From the NCBI RefSeq assembly GCF_025141175.1, contig NZ_CP081155.1, positions 716,001 to 780,000 on the forward strand: a stretch of 64,000 nt of DNA, read 5' to 3'. The translations under genes and the position numbers were made by a program. Numbering within the stretch: position 1 is the first letter of the stretch; every line of letters begins with the position of its first letter. The notes below the pieces were generated by a model. The model searched no databases, was not told the origin of the DNA, and was given only the letters and a program-made list of their open reading frames with translations. The DNA comes from Jannaschia sp. M317. GTDB lineage: Bacteria > Pseudomonadota > Alphaproteobacteria > Rhodobacterales > Rhodobacteraceae. Shown here piece after piece: positions 54,811 through 63,684 of the stretch.

Positions 54811-56169
54811 ATGACCGATACAGCATTGAAGCGCCGGGTGCGCGGCTGGATGATGTTCGACTTTGCGTCGCAGCCCTACAACACGCTTTTGCTGACCTTC
54901 ATCTTTGGCCCCTATTTCGCGACCGTCGTGGGCGACCCGGTCGCCGCACAGTCGATGTGGGGCTTTGCCATCGGTCTGGCCGGTCTGGTCATCGCGCTGT
55001 CGGCCCCGGTCCTGGGGGCGATGGCCGACGCGTCGGGGCGGCACCTGCCCTGGATCTGGATCTTTTCGGCGTTGTACGTCGCGGGGGCCGCCGCGCTTTG
55101 GTTCGCGGTGCCGGGGGCGGATACCGTCGTGCCGATCCTGTTTGTGTTCTGTGTGGGCCTGATCGGGATGGAGTTTGCCACCATCTTCACCAACGCCATG
55201 CTGCCGGGCCTGGGCCCGCGTGATGAAATCGGACGCATCTCCGGCTCTGGCTGGGCGCTGGGCTATGTGGGGGGCGTCATCGCGCTGGTCATCATGCTGC
55301 TGTTCTTTGCCGAGAACGCAGCCGGCGTGACCCTGCTGGGCACGGCTCCCTTGCTGGGTCTGGACCCGGAAACCCGCGAGGGTACGCGTTTCGTGGGCCC
55401 CTTCACGGCGCTCTGGTATGTCGTGTTCATGGTGCCGTTCTTCTTGTGGGTCCGCCCGTCGCCCAGGCCGGGCGCGGTCCGGTTGCCGGTGGGACGGGCC
55501 CTGGCCACCTTGGGCGACACGCTGAAACGTCTGCCGCGGACGCCGGGGTTCGCGTCGTTCCTGGGGGCCTCGATGCTGTACCGGGACGGGTTGAACGGGC
55601 TGTACACGTTCGGCGGCATCTATGCGGTCGGTGTGCTGGGCTGGTCGGTCGTGGACGTGGGGGTCTTTGGCATCCTGGCTGCGGTGACCGGGGCGATCTT
55701 TGCCTGGCTGGGCGGACGTATCGACCGGGCACGGGGCCCGAAGCCGGTGATCGTCGGCTGCGTCGTCGTGTTGTTGATCGACACGCTGCTGCTGGTCACG
55801 ATTTCTCCCACGCGTGCGCTGGGCTTGCCGGTGGCCGAAGGATCCGCCTTGCCGACCATCGCCTTTTACGTGCTGGGTGCAGTGATCGGGGCCGCGGGCG
55901 GCGCGTTGCAGGCGTCCAGCCGCACCATGTTGACCCGCCAGGCCCATCCCGATCGCATGACCGAGGGCTTTGGCCTCTATGCGCTGGCGGGCAAGGCGAC
56001 GGCCTTTCTGGCCCCCTTCCTGATCGGGGTGGTCACGCTGGCAAGCGGATCTCAGCAGATGGGCATCCTGCCGGTCGCGGCCCTATTCATCTTTGGCCTG
56101 ATCCTGCTAGTCTGGGTGAAACCAGAAGGGGAACCCGACGCATGGTCCGACACCTCCTCGCCTGCCTGA
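54811..56169 (+). CDS. MFS transporter, UMF1-type
   Basis: 452 residues, about twelve helices, beginning GWMMFDFASQPYNTLLLTFIFGPYF, the UMF1/Atg22-like start. It contains PVLGAMADASGRHLPW in the first loop. Likely a broad-range amino acid or drug exporter; substrate unknown. mepA starts inside its last 28 bases. Confidence 0.88.
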   Translation: MTDTALKRRVRGWMMFDFASQPYNTLLLTFIFGPYFATVVGDPVAAQSMWGFAIGLAGLVIALSAPVLGAMADASGRHLPWIWIFSALYVAGAAALWFAVPGADTVVPILFVFCVGLIGMEFATIFTNAMLPGLGPRDEIGRISGSGWALGYVGGVIALVIMLLFFAENAAGVTLLGTAPLLGLDPETREGTRFVGPFTALWYVVFMVPFFLWVRPSPRPGAVRLPVGRALATLGDTLKRLPRTPGFASFLGASMLYRDGLNGLYTFGGIYAVGVLGWSVVDVGVFGILAAVTGAIFAWLGGRIDRARGPKPVIVGCVVVLLIDTLLLVTISPTRALGLPVAEGSALPTIAFYVLGAVIGAAGGALQASSRTMLTRQAHPDRMTEGFGLYALAGKATAFLAPFLIGVVTLASGSQQMGILPVAALFIFGLILLVWVKPEGEPDAWSDTSSPA

Positions 56170-56999
56170 TTGCGGCCCTGCTTTGGGCCGCCCCGGCGCA
56201 GGCGCAGCTTGCCAAGCAACAGTTCGGCGCAGCCCGCCAGCCGTCCGCCCAACCGGCGGAGCCTTTCGGTTCCTATGCCAAGGGGTGTGCGGCAGGGAAC
56301 GTGCAACTGTCCGAAACCGGGCCCAGCTGGCAGGCCATGCGCCTGTCGCGCAACCGCAACTGGGGGCACCCGGACCTGGTGGACCTGGTGCAGGACGTCG
56401 GTCGCCACATGGACCGGATCGGTTGGGGCGGCATCTACGTGGGCGACATGAGCCAGCCGCGCGGTGGTCCCATGCTGACGGGTCACCGGTCGCACCAGAT
56501 CGGGCTGGACGCCGACATCTGGCTGTATCCTGCGACCGACATGACGCTCAGCCGGGGCCAGCGCGAGACGATCTCTGCCATCTCCATGCGGCGCCAGAAC
56601 GGGGCCTTCGTCAATTCCAACTGGACGCGGGGTCAGCACGAGCTGGTCAAGAAGGCCGCCCAGGACCCCCGCACCGCCCGGATTTTCATCTTTCCAGGGG
56701 CCAAGGTGCAGATGTGTAACGACGAAACGGGGGACCGGTCGTGGCTGCGCAAGGTGCGGCCCTGGTACGGGCACCACTACCACATGCATGTGCGCATCAG
56801 CTGCCCGCGCGGCGCGCGCAATTGCGAAAACCAGGCGGCCCCGCCCCCCGGTGACGGCTGCGCCGAGGCGCAGGACTGGGTGAACCGCATTCTGAACCCA
56901 CCGCCGCCCGACCCGAACGCGCCGCCGCCGCGCCCGCGTCGCGAATATGTGCTGGCGGATCTGCCTGGCCAATGCGCGTCGGTCCTGTCCTCGCGCTGA
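56142..56999 (+). CDS. mepA: Penicillin-insensitive murein endopeptidase MepA
   Basis: 285 residues with a signal peptide (ending near PAQAQ, residue 22) and the LAS metallopeptidase motifs GHRSHQIGLDADIW (HxxGxxxD, His118 and Asp125) and HHYHMHVRISCP (HxH). It cuts D-Ala-meso-DAP cross-links in peptidoglycan. The C terminus is Pro-rich (PPPPDPNAPPPRPRR). It overlaps both the MFS gene and the next gene by 28 bases. Confidence 0.94.
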   Translation: MVRHLLACLIAALLWAAPAQAQLAKQQFGAARQPSAQPAEPFGSYAKGCAAGNVQLSETGPSWQAMRLSRNRNWGHPDLVDLVQDVGRHMDRIGWGGIYVGDMSQPRGGPMLTGHRSHQIGLDADIWLYPATDMTLSRGQRETISAISMRRQNGAFVNSNWTRGQHELVKKAAQDPRTARIFIFPGAKVQMCNDETGDRSWLRKVRPWYGHHYHMHVRISCPRGARNCENQAAPPPGDGCAEAQDWVNRILNPPPPDPNAPPPRPRREYVLADLPGQCASVLSSR

Positions 57000-57823
57000 T
57001 CTTCGGCCTCAGCGGCCCCGCCTTCCCCGCCGACCTGATCGGGAGCCATACCTGGCGTCCCGATTGGCACGGCGCGGGCGGGTTTTCGGCGCTGTGGCTG
57101 GATCAGGCGGGTGCATCCTTTGCCACGCTTTCGGATCGGGGGACCTGGGTGACGGGCCAGCTGTCGCGCGACGCGGACGGGGCGGTTGACGGGGTCAGGG
57201 TGACCGCGCGCGGCCCGCTTCTGCGGTCCACAGGCGAGCGTCTGCGCGGCCGCGAAAGCGACGCAGAGGCGATTGCCCGCGTGGGCGATACCTTTTTCAT
57301 CGCCTACGAAGGGGCGCATCGGGTCATGCGCCACGCTGATGGCCTGCAGGCTGCGCCCGAGCGGATGCCACAGGCCCCGGATTTCGAAGGCCTGCAGCCG
57401 AACTCCGGGCTGGAGGCGCTGGCCTCCGGCCCCGATGGCACGCTCTTTGCCATCCCGGAGCGGTCGGGCCGCGAGGACCGCCCCTTTCCGGTCTATCGGT
57501 TTCGCCAGGGGGCCTGGGATCAGCCCTTTGCCTTGCGGCGGGATGGGGATTTTCTGGTCACCGGCGCGGATGTCTTCGACGGGCGGATTTACCTGTTGGA
57601 GCGGGACTTTGCCATCGTCGGCTTTCGCAGCCGTGTGCGCAGCTTTGACCTGACCGGCGGGGACGAGCAGCTTGAGCTGCAGAGCCCCCTGCGCAGGCAC
57701 GACAACCTGGAAGGGATCGCGGTCTGGCGCGACGCGTCCGGGGCACGGCGCATCACGCTTGTTTCAGACGACAACCTGCGCGCCTATCAGCGCACCGAGT
57801 TCGTCGATTACCGACTGGACTGA
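56972..57823 (+). CDS. Esterase-like activity of phytase (PF13449-type) protein
   Basis: 283 residues with a signal peptide (MRVGPVLALIFGLSGPAFPA) and a beta-propeller-type phytase-like fold: GFSALWLDQAGASFATLSDRG, LEALASGPDGTLFAIPERSG and DNLEGIAVWRDASGARRITLVSDDN. Periplasmic or secreted; activity is not established for most of this family. It follows mepA with 28 bases of overlap. Confidence 0.85.
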   Translation: MRVGPVLALIFGLSGPAFPADLIGSHTWRPDWHGAGGFSALWLDQAGASFATLSDRGTWVTGQLSRDADGAVDGVRVTARGPLLRSTGERLRGRESDAEAIARVGDTFFIAYEGAHRVMRHADGLQAAPERMPQAPDFEGLQPNSGLEALASGPDGTLFAIPERSGREDRPFPVYRFRQGAWDQPFALRRDGDFLVTGADVFDGRIYLLERDFAIVGFRSRVRSFDLTGGDEQLELQSPLRRHDNLEGIAVWRDASGARRITLVSDDNLRAYQRTEFVDYRLD

Positions 57824-57872
57824 GGCGCGCGCAGAGGGGGCCCTGCCCCCGGTGCCTTTGCCGCCCCCCCGC

Positions 57873-57894
57873 GGTATTTATGGCCAGAGGAAGA
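57873..57894. repeat. 22-bp intergenic repeat, copy 2
   Basis: Exact match, inverted, to 32271-32292. It lies between convergent genes in a 148-base gap that also holds TTAA-rich sequence (57908-57928). Confidence 0.8.
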
Positions 57895-57971
57895 TAAGGT
57901 CGGCGCGTTAACCTTAACGCGGGATTTACCTATTGGCGGATGCATTGCGCAGCGCCTTGCGCGCCCCGGTC

Positions 57972-58832
57972 TCAGCCTTCGACGCGGCCCGGAATCTTGT
58001 CGCGCCGGGTGCGGGGCAGGTGCCAGTTGTCCAGGTGTCCCATCGCCTCTTCGGCGGTGTCGACAAAGCGGAACAGGTCCAGATCGTCGACCCCGATGGT
58101 CCCGGCCTCCTGCAAGGCGTCCCAGTTGATGATCCCCTTCCAGAAGTCGACGCCGAACAAAAGAACCGGCACCCGTTCCATCCGGCCCGTCTGGATCAGG
58201 GTCAGCGCCTCGAACAGCTCGTCCAGCGTGCCGAAGCCGCCGGGGAAGACGCAGACGGCACTGGCCCGCACGAGGAAGTGCATCTTGCGCACGGCAAAGT
58301 AGTGGAAATTGAACGACAGTTCGGGCGTGACATAGGGGTTCGGGGCCTGTTCGTGGGGCAGCACGATGTTCAACCCGATGGACCGGCCACCCGCGTCCTG
58401 GGCCCCGCGATTGCCGGCCTCCATCACGCCTGGGCCGCCGCCGGTGACGATCACGTTCTCGCGGCCGCCGGTCTCGGCCATCGACCTTTCGGTGATCATC
58501 TGCGCGAAACGGCGCGCCTCTTCGTATTGGTCGGCCAGGTCGCGCAGGGTATCGGTCCGGGCGCTGTCGCGATTTTCCGGTCGCGGGATGCGGGCGCCGC
58601 CGAACAGGACGACCGTGCTTTCGACCTCTGCCTCATCCATGAGGAGGGTGGGTTTGAGCAGCTCCAGTTGCAGTCGGACGGGGCGCAGTTCTTCACGGCA
58701 GAGGAAATCCTCGTCGGCGAAGGCCAGGCGATAGGCAGGCGATCGGGTCTGCGGTGTGTCGGGAACGCCATGGGCCGTTTCGACGTCTTCGCGGGAATGA
58801 CGGAGCGGGTGGCGGCGGTCGTGGTCGGTCAT
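57972..58832 (-). CDS. LOG-family (TIGR00730) protein, Rossmann fold
   Basis: 286 residues with the LOG/lysine decarboxylase-like motif PGGFGTLDELFE and VTGGGPGVMEAGNRGAQ. Relatives cleave nucleotide 5'-monophosphates such as cytokinin precursors; others have unknown roles. AAGGA at correct spacing favours the ATG MTDHDRR over an ATG pair 18 bases upstream. Confidence 0.9.
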   Translation of the reverse strand: MTDHDRRHPLRHSREDVETAHGVPDTPQTRSPAYRLAFADEDFLCREELRPVRLQLELLKPTLLMDEAEVESTVVLFGGARIPRPENRDSARTDTLRDLADQYEEARRFAQMITERSMAETGGRENVIVTGGGPGVMEAGNRGAQDAGGRSIGLNIVLPHEQAPNPYVTPELSFNFHYFAVRKMHFLVRASAVCVFPGGFGTLDELFEALTLIQTGRMERVPVLLFGVDFWKGIINWDALQEAGTIGVDDLDLFRFVDTAEEAMGHLDNWHLPRTRRDKIPGRVEG

Positions 58833-58892
58833 CGGGCGTCCTTGCATCAAGCTGTTGGGACGGGTCTAACAGGCGGGGCAAGGGGGCGCGAG

Positions 58893-59819
58893 ATGATTGA
58901 ATTGCCAGACGATTGGCGGCCAGTGGTTGCCGCCGCGCGTGATCGGATCGCGGGCCATGCACGGGTGACGCCAGTGGGCCAGATGACCCTGGGTGGCTTT
59001 GATATCGCCGTGAAGCTGGAGCAGATGCAGCACACCGGCAGCTTCAAGGCGCGGGGCGCGTTCAACACGCTGCTGCAGGCCAATGTGCCGGCCGCCGGGG
59101 TGGTCGCCGCCTCGGGCGGGAACCACGGTGCCGCCGTGGGCTTTGCCGCCGCCAGCCTGGGCCATGCGGCACACATCTTCGTGCCCGAGGTGGCGGGGCC
59201 CGCCAAGATCGCTCTCATCAAACGGACCGGCGCGACGTGCCACGTTGTCCCCGGTCTCTATGCCGAGGCGCTGGCCGCCGCCCGTGCGCATGAGGCCGAG
59301 ACGGGGGCGATGCAGGTCCATGCCTATGACGCCGTGCCGACGGTTGCGGGACAAGGCAGCTGCTTTGCGGAATGGGACGCACAGGGGTTGGAGGCGGACA
59401 CGGTGCTGATCGCGGTCGGCGGCGGCGGGTTGATCGCCGGGGCCTACGCCTGGTGGGGCGACCGCCGCCGTGTCGTCGCCGTCGAGCCGGAGCAATCCTG
59501 CGCGCTGCACACCGCGCTGGCCCAGGGCGGACCGGTCGACGTGCCCGTGTCCGGCGTAGCGGCGAACGCGTTGGGTGCCAGCCGCATCGGAGAGATATGT
59601 TACGGTCTGGCGCAGGGCCGCCCGGCTGTCACGGTCCCCGATGCGGCGATCACCCAGGCGCAGCACATGCTTTGGCAAGAGGCGCGTGTTCTGGTCGAAC
59701 CGGCAGGGGCCTGCGCATTGGCGGCCCTGGTTTCGGGGGCGTACCGACCTGAACCGGGGGAACGGGTGGCCGTTCTGATCTGCGGGGCCAATCCCGCCCC
59801 GGATCCGATTGCGGGCTAA
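58893..59819 (+). CDS. Threonine/serine dehydratase-type PLP enzyme
   Basis: 308 residues of fold-type II PLP enzyme: the PLP Lys52 in TGSFKARGA, the glycine-rich phosphate loop VGGGGLIAGA, and SGGNHGAAVGFAA near residue 75. It likely deaminates threonine, serine or a hydroxy-amino acid. No regulatory C-terminal ACT domain, so it resembles the catabolic short form. Its stop overlaps the convergent YdcZ-like gene. Confidence 0.87.
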   Translation: MIELPDDWRPVVAAARDRIAGHARVTPVGQMTLGGFDIAVKLEQMQHTGSFKARGAFNTLLQANVPAAGVVAASGGNHGAAVGFAAASLGHAAHIFVPEVAGPAKIALIKRTGATCHVVPGLYAEALAAARAHEAETGAMQVHAYDAVPTVAGQGSCFAEWDAQGLEADTVLIAVGGGGLIAGAYAWWGDRRRVVAVEPEQSCALHTALAQGGPVDVPVSGVAANALGASRIGEICYGLAQGRPAVTVPDAAITQAQHMLWQEARVLVEPAGACALAALVSGAYRPEPGERVAVLICGANPAPDPIAG

Positions 59820-60271
59820 AGCCGCGTCAGCAACAGGCCCGCCGCGATCATCAACACGCCCAGAACCCTTGGCAGGGTGATCGGGATCACCGGCAAGGCA
59901 AAGGCCCCGATCGCGTCCAGAACCAGGGCGGTGCTCATCTGACCCAGCAGCAGGATGCCGAGCGCCGTCACGATGCCCAGCACCGGCACCGATGTCAGCA
60001 TTCCCCAGACCACCAGCGCGCCCAGGACACCGCCCAGCCAAAGAACCGGTGGCGCGGCGGGTACCCGGGCCAATGCCGCGCCCTGGCCCTGGATCAGGGC
60101 CAGGGCCAGCAGCACGACAAAGCTGACCCCGACCGAAACGGTGGCCGCAACGACCCCGCTGCCGACGTCGCGGGCCAGGGTCGCGTTCAGCGGCGACTGG
60201 ATCGCAAAGACGATTCCGGCGGCAAGGACCACCAGCATGGGCACGATCAGAGAGGGGGCGAGGCTTGGCAT
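59816..60271 (-). CDS. YdcZ/DUF606-type DMT transporter
   Basis: 151 residues with about five membrane helices ([63 protein letters not shown]). The half-size DMT protein typically acts as a dimer. GGAG before the ATG. Function unknown. Confidence 0.85.
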   Translation of the reverse strand: MPSLAPSLIVPMLVVLAAGIVFAIQSPLNATLARDVGSGVVAATVSVGVSFVVLLALALIQGQGAALARVPAAPPVLWLGGVLGALVVWGMLTSVPVLGIVTALGILLLGQMSTALVLDAIGAFALPVIPITLPRVLGVLMIAAGLLLTRL

Positions 60272-60363
60272 GGCGGCTCCGGAGGATGCGGCGGGATTGC
60301 TCCGACGAGCGCTGGCCGATAAGAGCGCCCCAGTCAATTCATCCCCGCCCCGGAGCCTGCCCC

Positions 60364-61191
60364 ATGTCGAACGCACAGCTGGAAGCCGCCATCGAAGCCG
60401 CCTGGGAGGGTCGCGACCAGATCACGCCGCAGACCACCGGCGAGGCGCGCGATGCCATCGAAGCGACGCTGGATGCGCTCGACAGTGGCAGCCTGCGCGT
60501 GGCCGAGCGGCAGGACAGCGGCGACTGGCACGTGAACCAATGGGCCAAGAAGGCGGTCCTTCTGGGATTCCGCCTGAAGGATATGGAGCTGCAGTCCGGC
60601 GGCCCGCAAGGCAGCAGCTGGTGGGACAAGGTCGACAGCAAGTTCCATGGCTGGAACGCCGCAAAGTGGGAGACCGCCGGCTTTCGCGCGGTCCCGAACT
60701 GCATCGTGCGCAAGTCGGCCTATATCGCGCCGGGCGTGGTGCTGATGCCGTCGTTCGTGAACCTGGGCGCCTATGTCGATTCGGGCACCATGGTCGACAC
60801 CTGGGCCACCGTGGGCAGCTGCGCGCAGATCGGCAAGAACGTCCACCTGTCGGGCGGCGTCGGCATCGGTGGTGTGCTGGAACCGATGCAGGCGGGGCCG
60901 ACCATCATCGAGGACAACTGCTTTATCGGCGCGCGGTCCGAGGTGGTCGAGGGCTGCATCGTCCGCGAAGGCTCGGTCCTGGGCATGGGCGTGTTCATCG
61001 GCAAATCCACCAAGATCGTCGACCGCGAGACCGGAGAGTTCACCTATGGCGAAGTCCCCGCCGGGTCCGTCGTGGTGGCCGGGTCGATGCCGTCGAAGAA
61101 CGGCGTGAACCTCTACTGCGCGGTCATCGTGAAAAAGGTGGATGCGCAGACCCGGTCCAAGACCTCGATCAACGAGCTGCTGCGCGACTGA
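60364..61191 (+). CDS. dapD: Tetrahydrodipicolinate N-succinyltransferase DapD
   Basis: 275 residues: a mixed N-terminal domain followed by a left-handed hexapeptide helix (about residues 105-230, including [20 protein letters not shown] and [21 protein letters not shown]). It succinylates tetrahydrodipicolinate in the lysine/DAP pathway. dapE, the desuccinylase of the same pathway, lies 1.3 kb downstream on the same strand. Confidence 0.97.
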   Translation: MSNAQLEAAIEAAWEGRDQITPQTTGEARDAIEATLDALDSGSLRVAERQDSGDWHVNQWAKKAVLLGFRLKDMELQSGGPQGSSWWDKVDSKFHGWNAAKWETAGFRAVPNCIVRKSAYIAPGVVLMPSFVNLGAYVDSGTMVDTWATVGSCAQIGKNVHLSGGVGIGGVLEPMQAGPTIIEDNCFIGARSEVVEGCIVREGSVLGMGVFIGKSTKIVDRETGEFTYGEVPAGSVVVAGSMPSKNGVNLYCAVIVKKVDAQTRSKTSINELLRD

Positions 61192-61210
61192 TCCAGACGC
61201 GCGGGCCGGT

Positions 61211-61492
61211 TCACTCCGGCCTGCGCAGGCCGTCCCGCTGACGCTCCAGCGTCAGGGCATCGCGGGCAATGCGATCTTCTTCGATACGGTCCATATGGGC
61301 CAGGGCCGCCTTTGTGCGGCCCATGTTTTTCCACAGGGCACGCCGCCAGGCCCGGCGCGCAGAGGCGGGCGACCAGGGCAGGCGCGCCTCGGCCAGCCAG
61401 GCGCGCAGCGCGGGTGGCAGCGCATCAAAGGCCGCCATGTTCTCACGCTGTGCCCGGGACAGACCGGGCGGGGGCGGTGTGCGATCGGTCAT
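61211..61492 (-). CDS. Small basic protein, DUF6525-like
   Basis: 93 residues, cytosolic, rich in Arg and Ala: LSRAQRENMAAFDALPPALRAWLAEARLPWSP then ARRAWRRALWKNMGR. It resembles the small DUF6525-type family of Rhodobacterales; function unknown. GGAGG before the ATG selects this start over one 16 codons upstream. Confidence 0.65.
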   Translation of the reverse strand: MTDRTPPPPGLSRAQRENMAAFDALPPALRAWLAEARLPWSPASARRAWRRALWKNMGRTKAALAHMDRIEEDRIARDALTLERQRDGLRRPE

Positions 61493-61596
61493 CCTGTCCT
61501 CCGTGGCGCGCAAGATGAAACGGCGGGCAAAAACTGTCAAAGGCCGCGACGGAATTCGCCCGGATCGGCGTGAAAGGGCGAACGGAGGCGACGCCC

Positions 61597-61692
61597 ATGA
61601 CCCGATCCAGATTGACGGCCCTGCTTTTCATCTTTGGCTGTGGCGGCGTGATGCTGGCCTATGCCGTCACCGGGCCGGGCGGGGGTGGGTAG
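61597..61692 (+). CDS. 31-residue membrane miniprotein
   Basis: MTRSRLTALLFIFGCGGVMLAYAVTGPGGGG: a positively charged start, one hydrophobic helix with a Cys, and a Gly-rich tail. GGAGG lies eight bases before the ATG. A membrane or lipoprotein-like peptide of unknown role, easy to miss because of its length. The inverted repeat AGGTTC-N7-GAACCT starts at its stop codon. Confidence 0.6.
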   Translation: MTRSRLTALLFIFGCGGVMLAYAVTGPGGGG

Positions 61693-61702
61693 GTTCGGCT
61701 CG

Positions 61703-61728
61703 GGAACCTGATCGGCCCAAGCGACGTT
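61703..61728 (+). promoter_or_regulatory. EcfG-like (general stress sigma) promoter of glsB
   Basis: GGAAC (61703-61707), 17 bases, CGTT (61725-61728): matches the EcfG/sigma-T consensus GGAAC-N16-17-CGTT of alphaproteobacterial general stress response. It is 37 bases upstream of the glsB start, with a stress-type membrane protein downstream. The -35 lies in an inverted repeat. Some Rhodobacterales lack EcfG, so the match needs testing. Confidence 0.5.
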
Positions 61729-61764
61729 ACATCTCCGACGCACAACTCTGAAGGAGATCGCATC

Positions 61765-62022
61765 ATGGAAGGACTTGGTTGGTTCGCGGCCATCGTCGTC
61801 GGTGGCCTTGCTGGCTGGATCGCCAGCATGATCATGAAGGCCGATACGGGCCTGATCCTCAACATCATTCTTGGCATCGTCGGTGCCGTCGTCGCCAACT
61901 TCCTGCTGGGTCTGGTCGGCATTTCCGCCGCCGGTGGCTGGATCGCGCAGATGATCGTCGGCATTATCGGGGCCTGTATCCTGATCTTTGCCGTCCGTGC
62001 CGTCCGGGGCCGCGCTGCCTGA
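61765..62022 (+). CDS. GlsB/YeaQ/YmgE-type stress response membrane protein
   Basis: 85 residues with the family's three hydrophobic segments and Gly pattern: WFAAIVVGGLAGWIASMIM, LNIILGIVGAVVANFLLGL and GWIAQMIVGIIGACILIF. AAGGAG site before ATG. In other bacteria these proteins are induced by stress, consistent with the EcfG-like promoter. Confidence 0.88.
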   Translation: MEGLGWFAAIVVGGLAGWIASMIMKADTGLILNIILGIVGAVVANFLLGLVGISAAGGWIAQMIVGIIGACILIFAVRAVRGRAA

Positions 62023-62128
62023 CAGCAACCTCAACAGCCTGCAAAGGGGGCATCGTCCGACAGGGCGGTGCCCTCTTGCGTCGGTGGCTCGCTTGACAAG
62101 CCGCGGTGCCGGACCCACACCCGAGCCC

Positions 62129-62476
62129 ATGTCCGAAAAGCCCAAAAAACCCAAGCGCCCGCATTACGTCTTTACCCTGTTGGTGGAGGTGGGCCGCCGT
62201 GACGGCGATGGCCTGCCCGCCGATGCCTCGGGCGCGGCACTGATGTGCTATGCCTCGGGCGTCGACGAAGAGGAGGCGGTGCGCGAAACCGTGGCCGTCC
62301 TCAAGACCGCCGAAATGAACGTGCTGGAGGTGACCGGCTACGGCACTCTCGAAGAACGCCTGGCCGAGGGCCACGACATCGAGGCGGACGAGCGTGAATT
62401 GATGGACCGCGCCCTGGCCGAGAACGCCGTCATCGTGGCCCAGACCACCGTCTTTCGCGAAGGCGACGAGGCATGA
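62129..62476 (+). CDS. Hypothetical protein preceding dapE
   Basis: 115 residues, acidic, alpha/beta: [19 protein letters not shown], then [18 protein letters not shown] and [18 protein letters not shown]. The sequence overlaps dapE by 4 bases, so it is translated together with it. No family recognised; the regular beta-alpha pattern suggests a small folded protein. Confidence 0.7.
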   Translation: MSEKPKKPKRPHYVFTLLVEVGRRDGDGLPADASGAALMCYASGVDEEEAVRETVAVLKTAEMNVLEVTGYGTLEERLAEGHDIEADERELMDRALAENAVIVAQTTVFREGDEA

Positions 62477-63615
62477 CCTGCGATCCCGTCGCCCTGACCG
62501 CCGACCTTGTCCGCTGCCCCTCGGTCACGCCAGAAGAGGGCGGCGCGCTGGTTCTGTTGCAGGGGTTGCTGAGTGACGCGGGCTTTGCCTGCACGCGCGT
62601 CGATCAGGGCGGTACCGCGAACCTGTTCGCGCGCTGGGGCGACAAGGGCCACGCCCGGACCTTCGGCTTCAACGGGCACACGGATGTGGTGCCGGTGGGC
62701 GACCGCGATGCCTGGACGCACGACCCTTTTGGCGCGGTCATCGAGGACGGCTGGCTTTACGGGCGCGGGGCCACTGACATGAAATCCGGCGTCGCCGCTT
62801 TTGCCGCCGCCGCCGTCGATTTCGTCGCCCGGACGCCCCCGGATGGTGCGCTGATCCTTGCGATCACCGGGGACGAAGAGGGCGATGCCACCGATGGCAC
62901 CATCGCCCTGCTCGACTGGATGGACACCGAAGGCGAACGGATGGATGTCTGTATCGTCGGCGAACCCACCTCGCCCGATCACATGGGCCAGATGATGAAA
63001 ATCGGGCGGCGCGGGTCGATGAACGTCTGGTTCACCGTCCAAGGCACCCAGGGCCATGCGGCCTATCCCCACCTGGCGCTGAACCCGATGCCCGCGATGG
63101 CGCGGTTGATGGCGCGGCTGTCGGATCACGTGCTGGACGCGGGGACGGAGCATTTCGATGCCTCCACCCTGGCGGTCGTCACCATCGACACCGGCAACGC
63201 GGCCACCAACGTCATTCCCGCCGAGACGCGCGCGACGGTCAACATCCGGTTCAACGATGCCCATACCTCCGCCAGCCTGACCGAGTGGTTGCAGGCCGAG
63301 GCGGACCGCGTGGCCGAGGAAACCGGCGTGATGGTCGAGATGCGGGTCAAGGTTTCGGGCGAAAGCTTCGTGACGCCGCCCGGCGATCTGTCGGCCCTTG
63401 TGTCGCGTGCGGTGCAGCTGGAAACCAACCGTCTGCCGGAGATGTCGACCACGGGCGGCACGTCGGACGCGCGTTTCGTCAAGAACCACTGCCCGGTGGT
63501 GGAATTCGGTCTGGTCGGCCACCGGATGCACGCGGTGGACGAACGGGTCCGCGTGGAACAGATCGGCCAGCTCAAGGCGATCTACGCCCGGATGCTGGCG
63601 GATTACTTCGCCTGA
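62473..63615 (+). CDS. dapE: Succinyl-diaminopimelate desuccinylase DapE
   Basis: 380 residues, M20 metallopeptidase fold. Metal ligands [10 protein letters not shown] (His69, Asp71) and [15 protein letters not shown] precede the catalytic [12 protein letters not shown]. It hydrolyses N-succinyl-LL-DAP in lysine/peptidoglycan precursor synthesis. It starts inside the previous gene. Confidence 0.97.
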   Translation: MTCDPVALTADLVRCPSVTPEEGGALVLLQGLLSDAGFACTRVDQGGTANLFARWGDKGHARTFGFNGHTDVVPVGDRDAWTHDPFGAVIEDGWLYGRGATDMKSGVAAFAAAAVDFVARTPPDGALILAITGDEEGDATDGTIALLDWMDTEGERMDVCIVGEPTSPDHMGQMMKIGRRGSMNVWFTVQGTQGHAAYPHLALNPMPAMARLMARLSDHVLDAGTEHFDASTLAVVTIDTGNAATNVIPAETRATVNIRFNDAHTSASLTEWLQAEADRVAEETGVMVEMRVKVSGESFVTPPGDLSALVSRAVQLETNRLPEMSTTGGTSDARFVKNHCPVVEFGLVGHRMHAVDERVRVEQIGQLKAIYARMLADYFA

Positions 63616-63623
63616 CAACGGGG

Positions 63624-63684
63624 GGCGGCGTAAACCCCGCCCTACGCCTGACGCACGAACCCGTAGGGCGGGGTTTACGCCGCC
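63624..63684. repeat. Perfect 23-bp inverted repeat with 15-base loop
   Basis: Arms at 63624-63646 and 63662-63684 are perfect reverse complements; each contains GTAGGGCGGGGTTTACG in one orientation. It lies between dapE and yaaA and includes the yaaA stop codon. It should fold into a strong hairpin on either strand and may end both transcripts. Confidence 0.85.

Noticed and set aside
57908..57928. TTAA-N7-TTTA and adjacent TTAACC sequence resembling a CtrA site
   Set aside because: It lies between two convergent genes with no start codon nearby, and has one mismatch; no target gene is evident.
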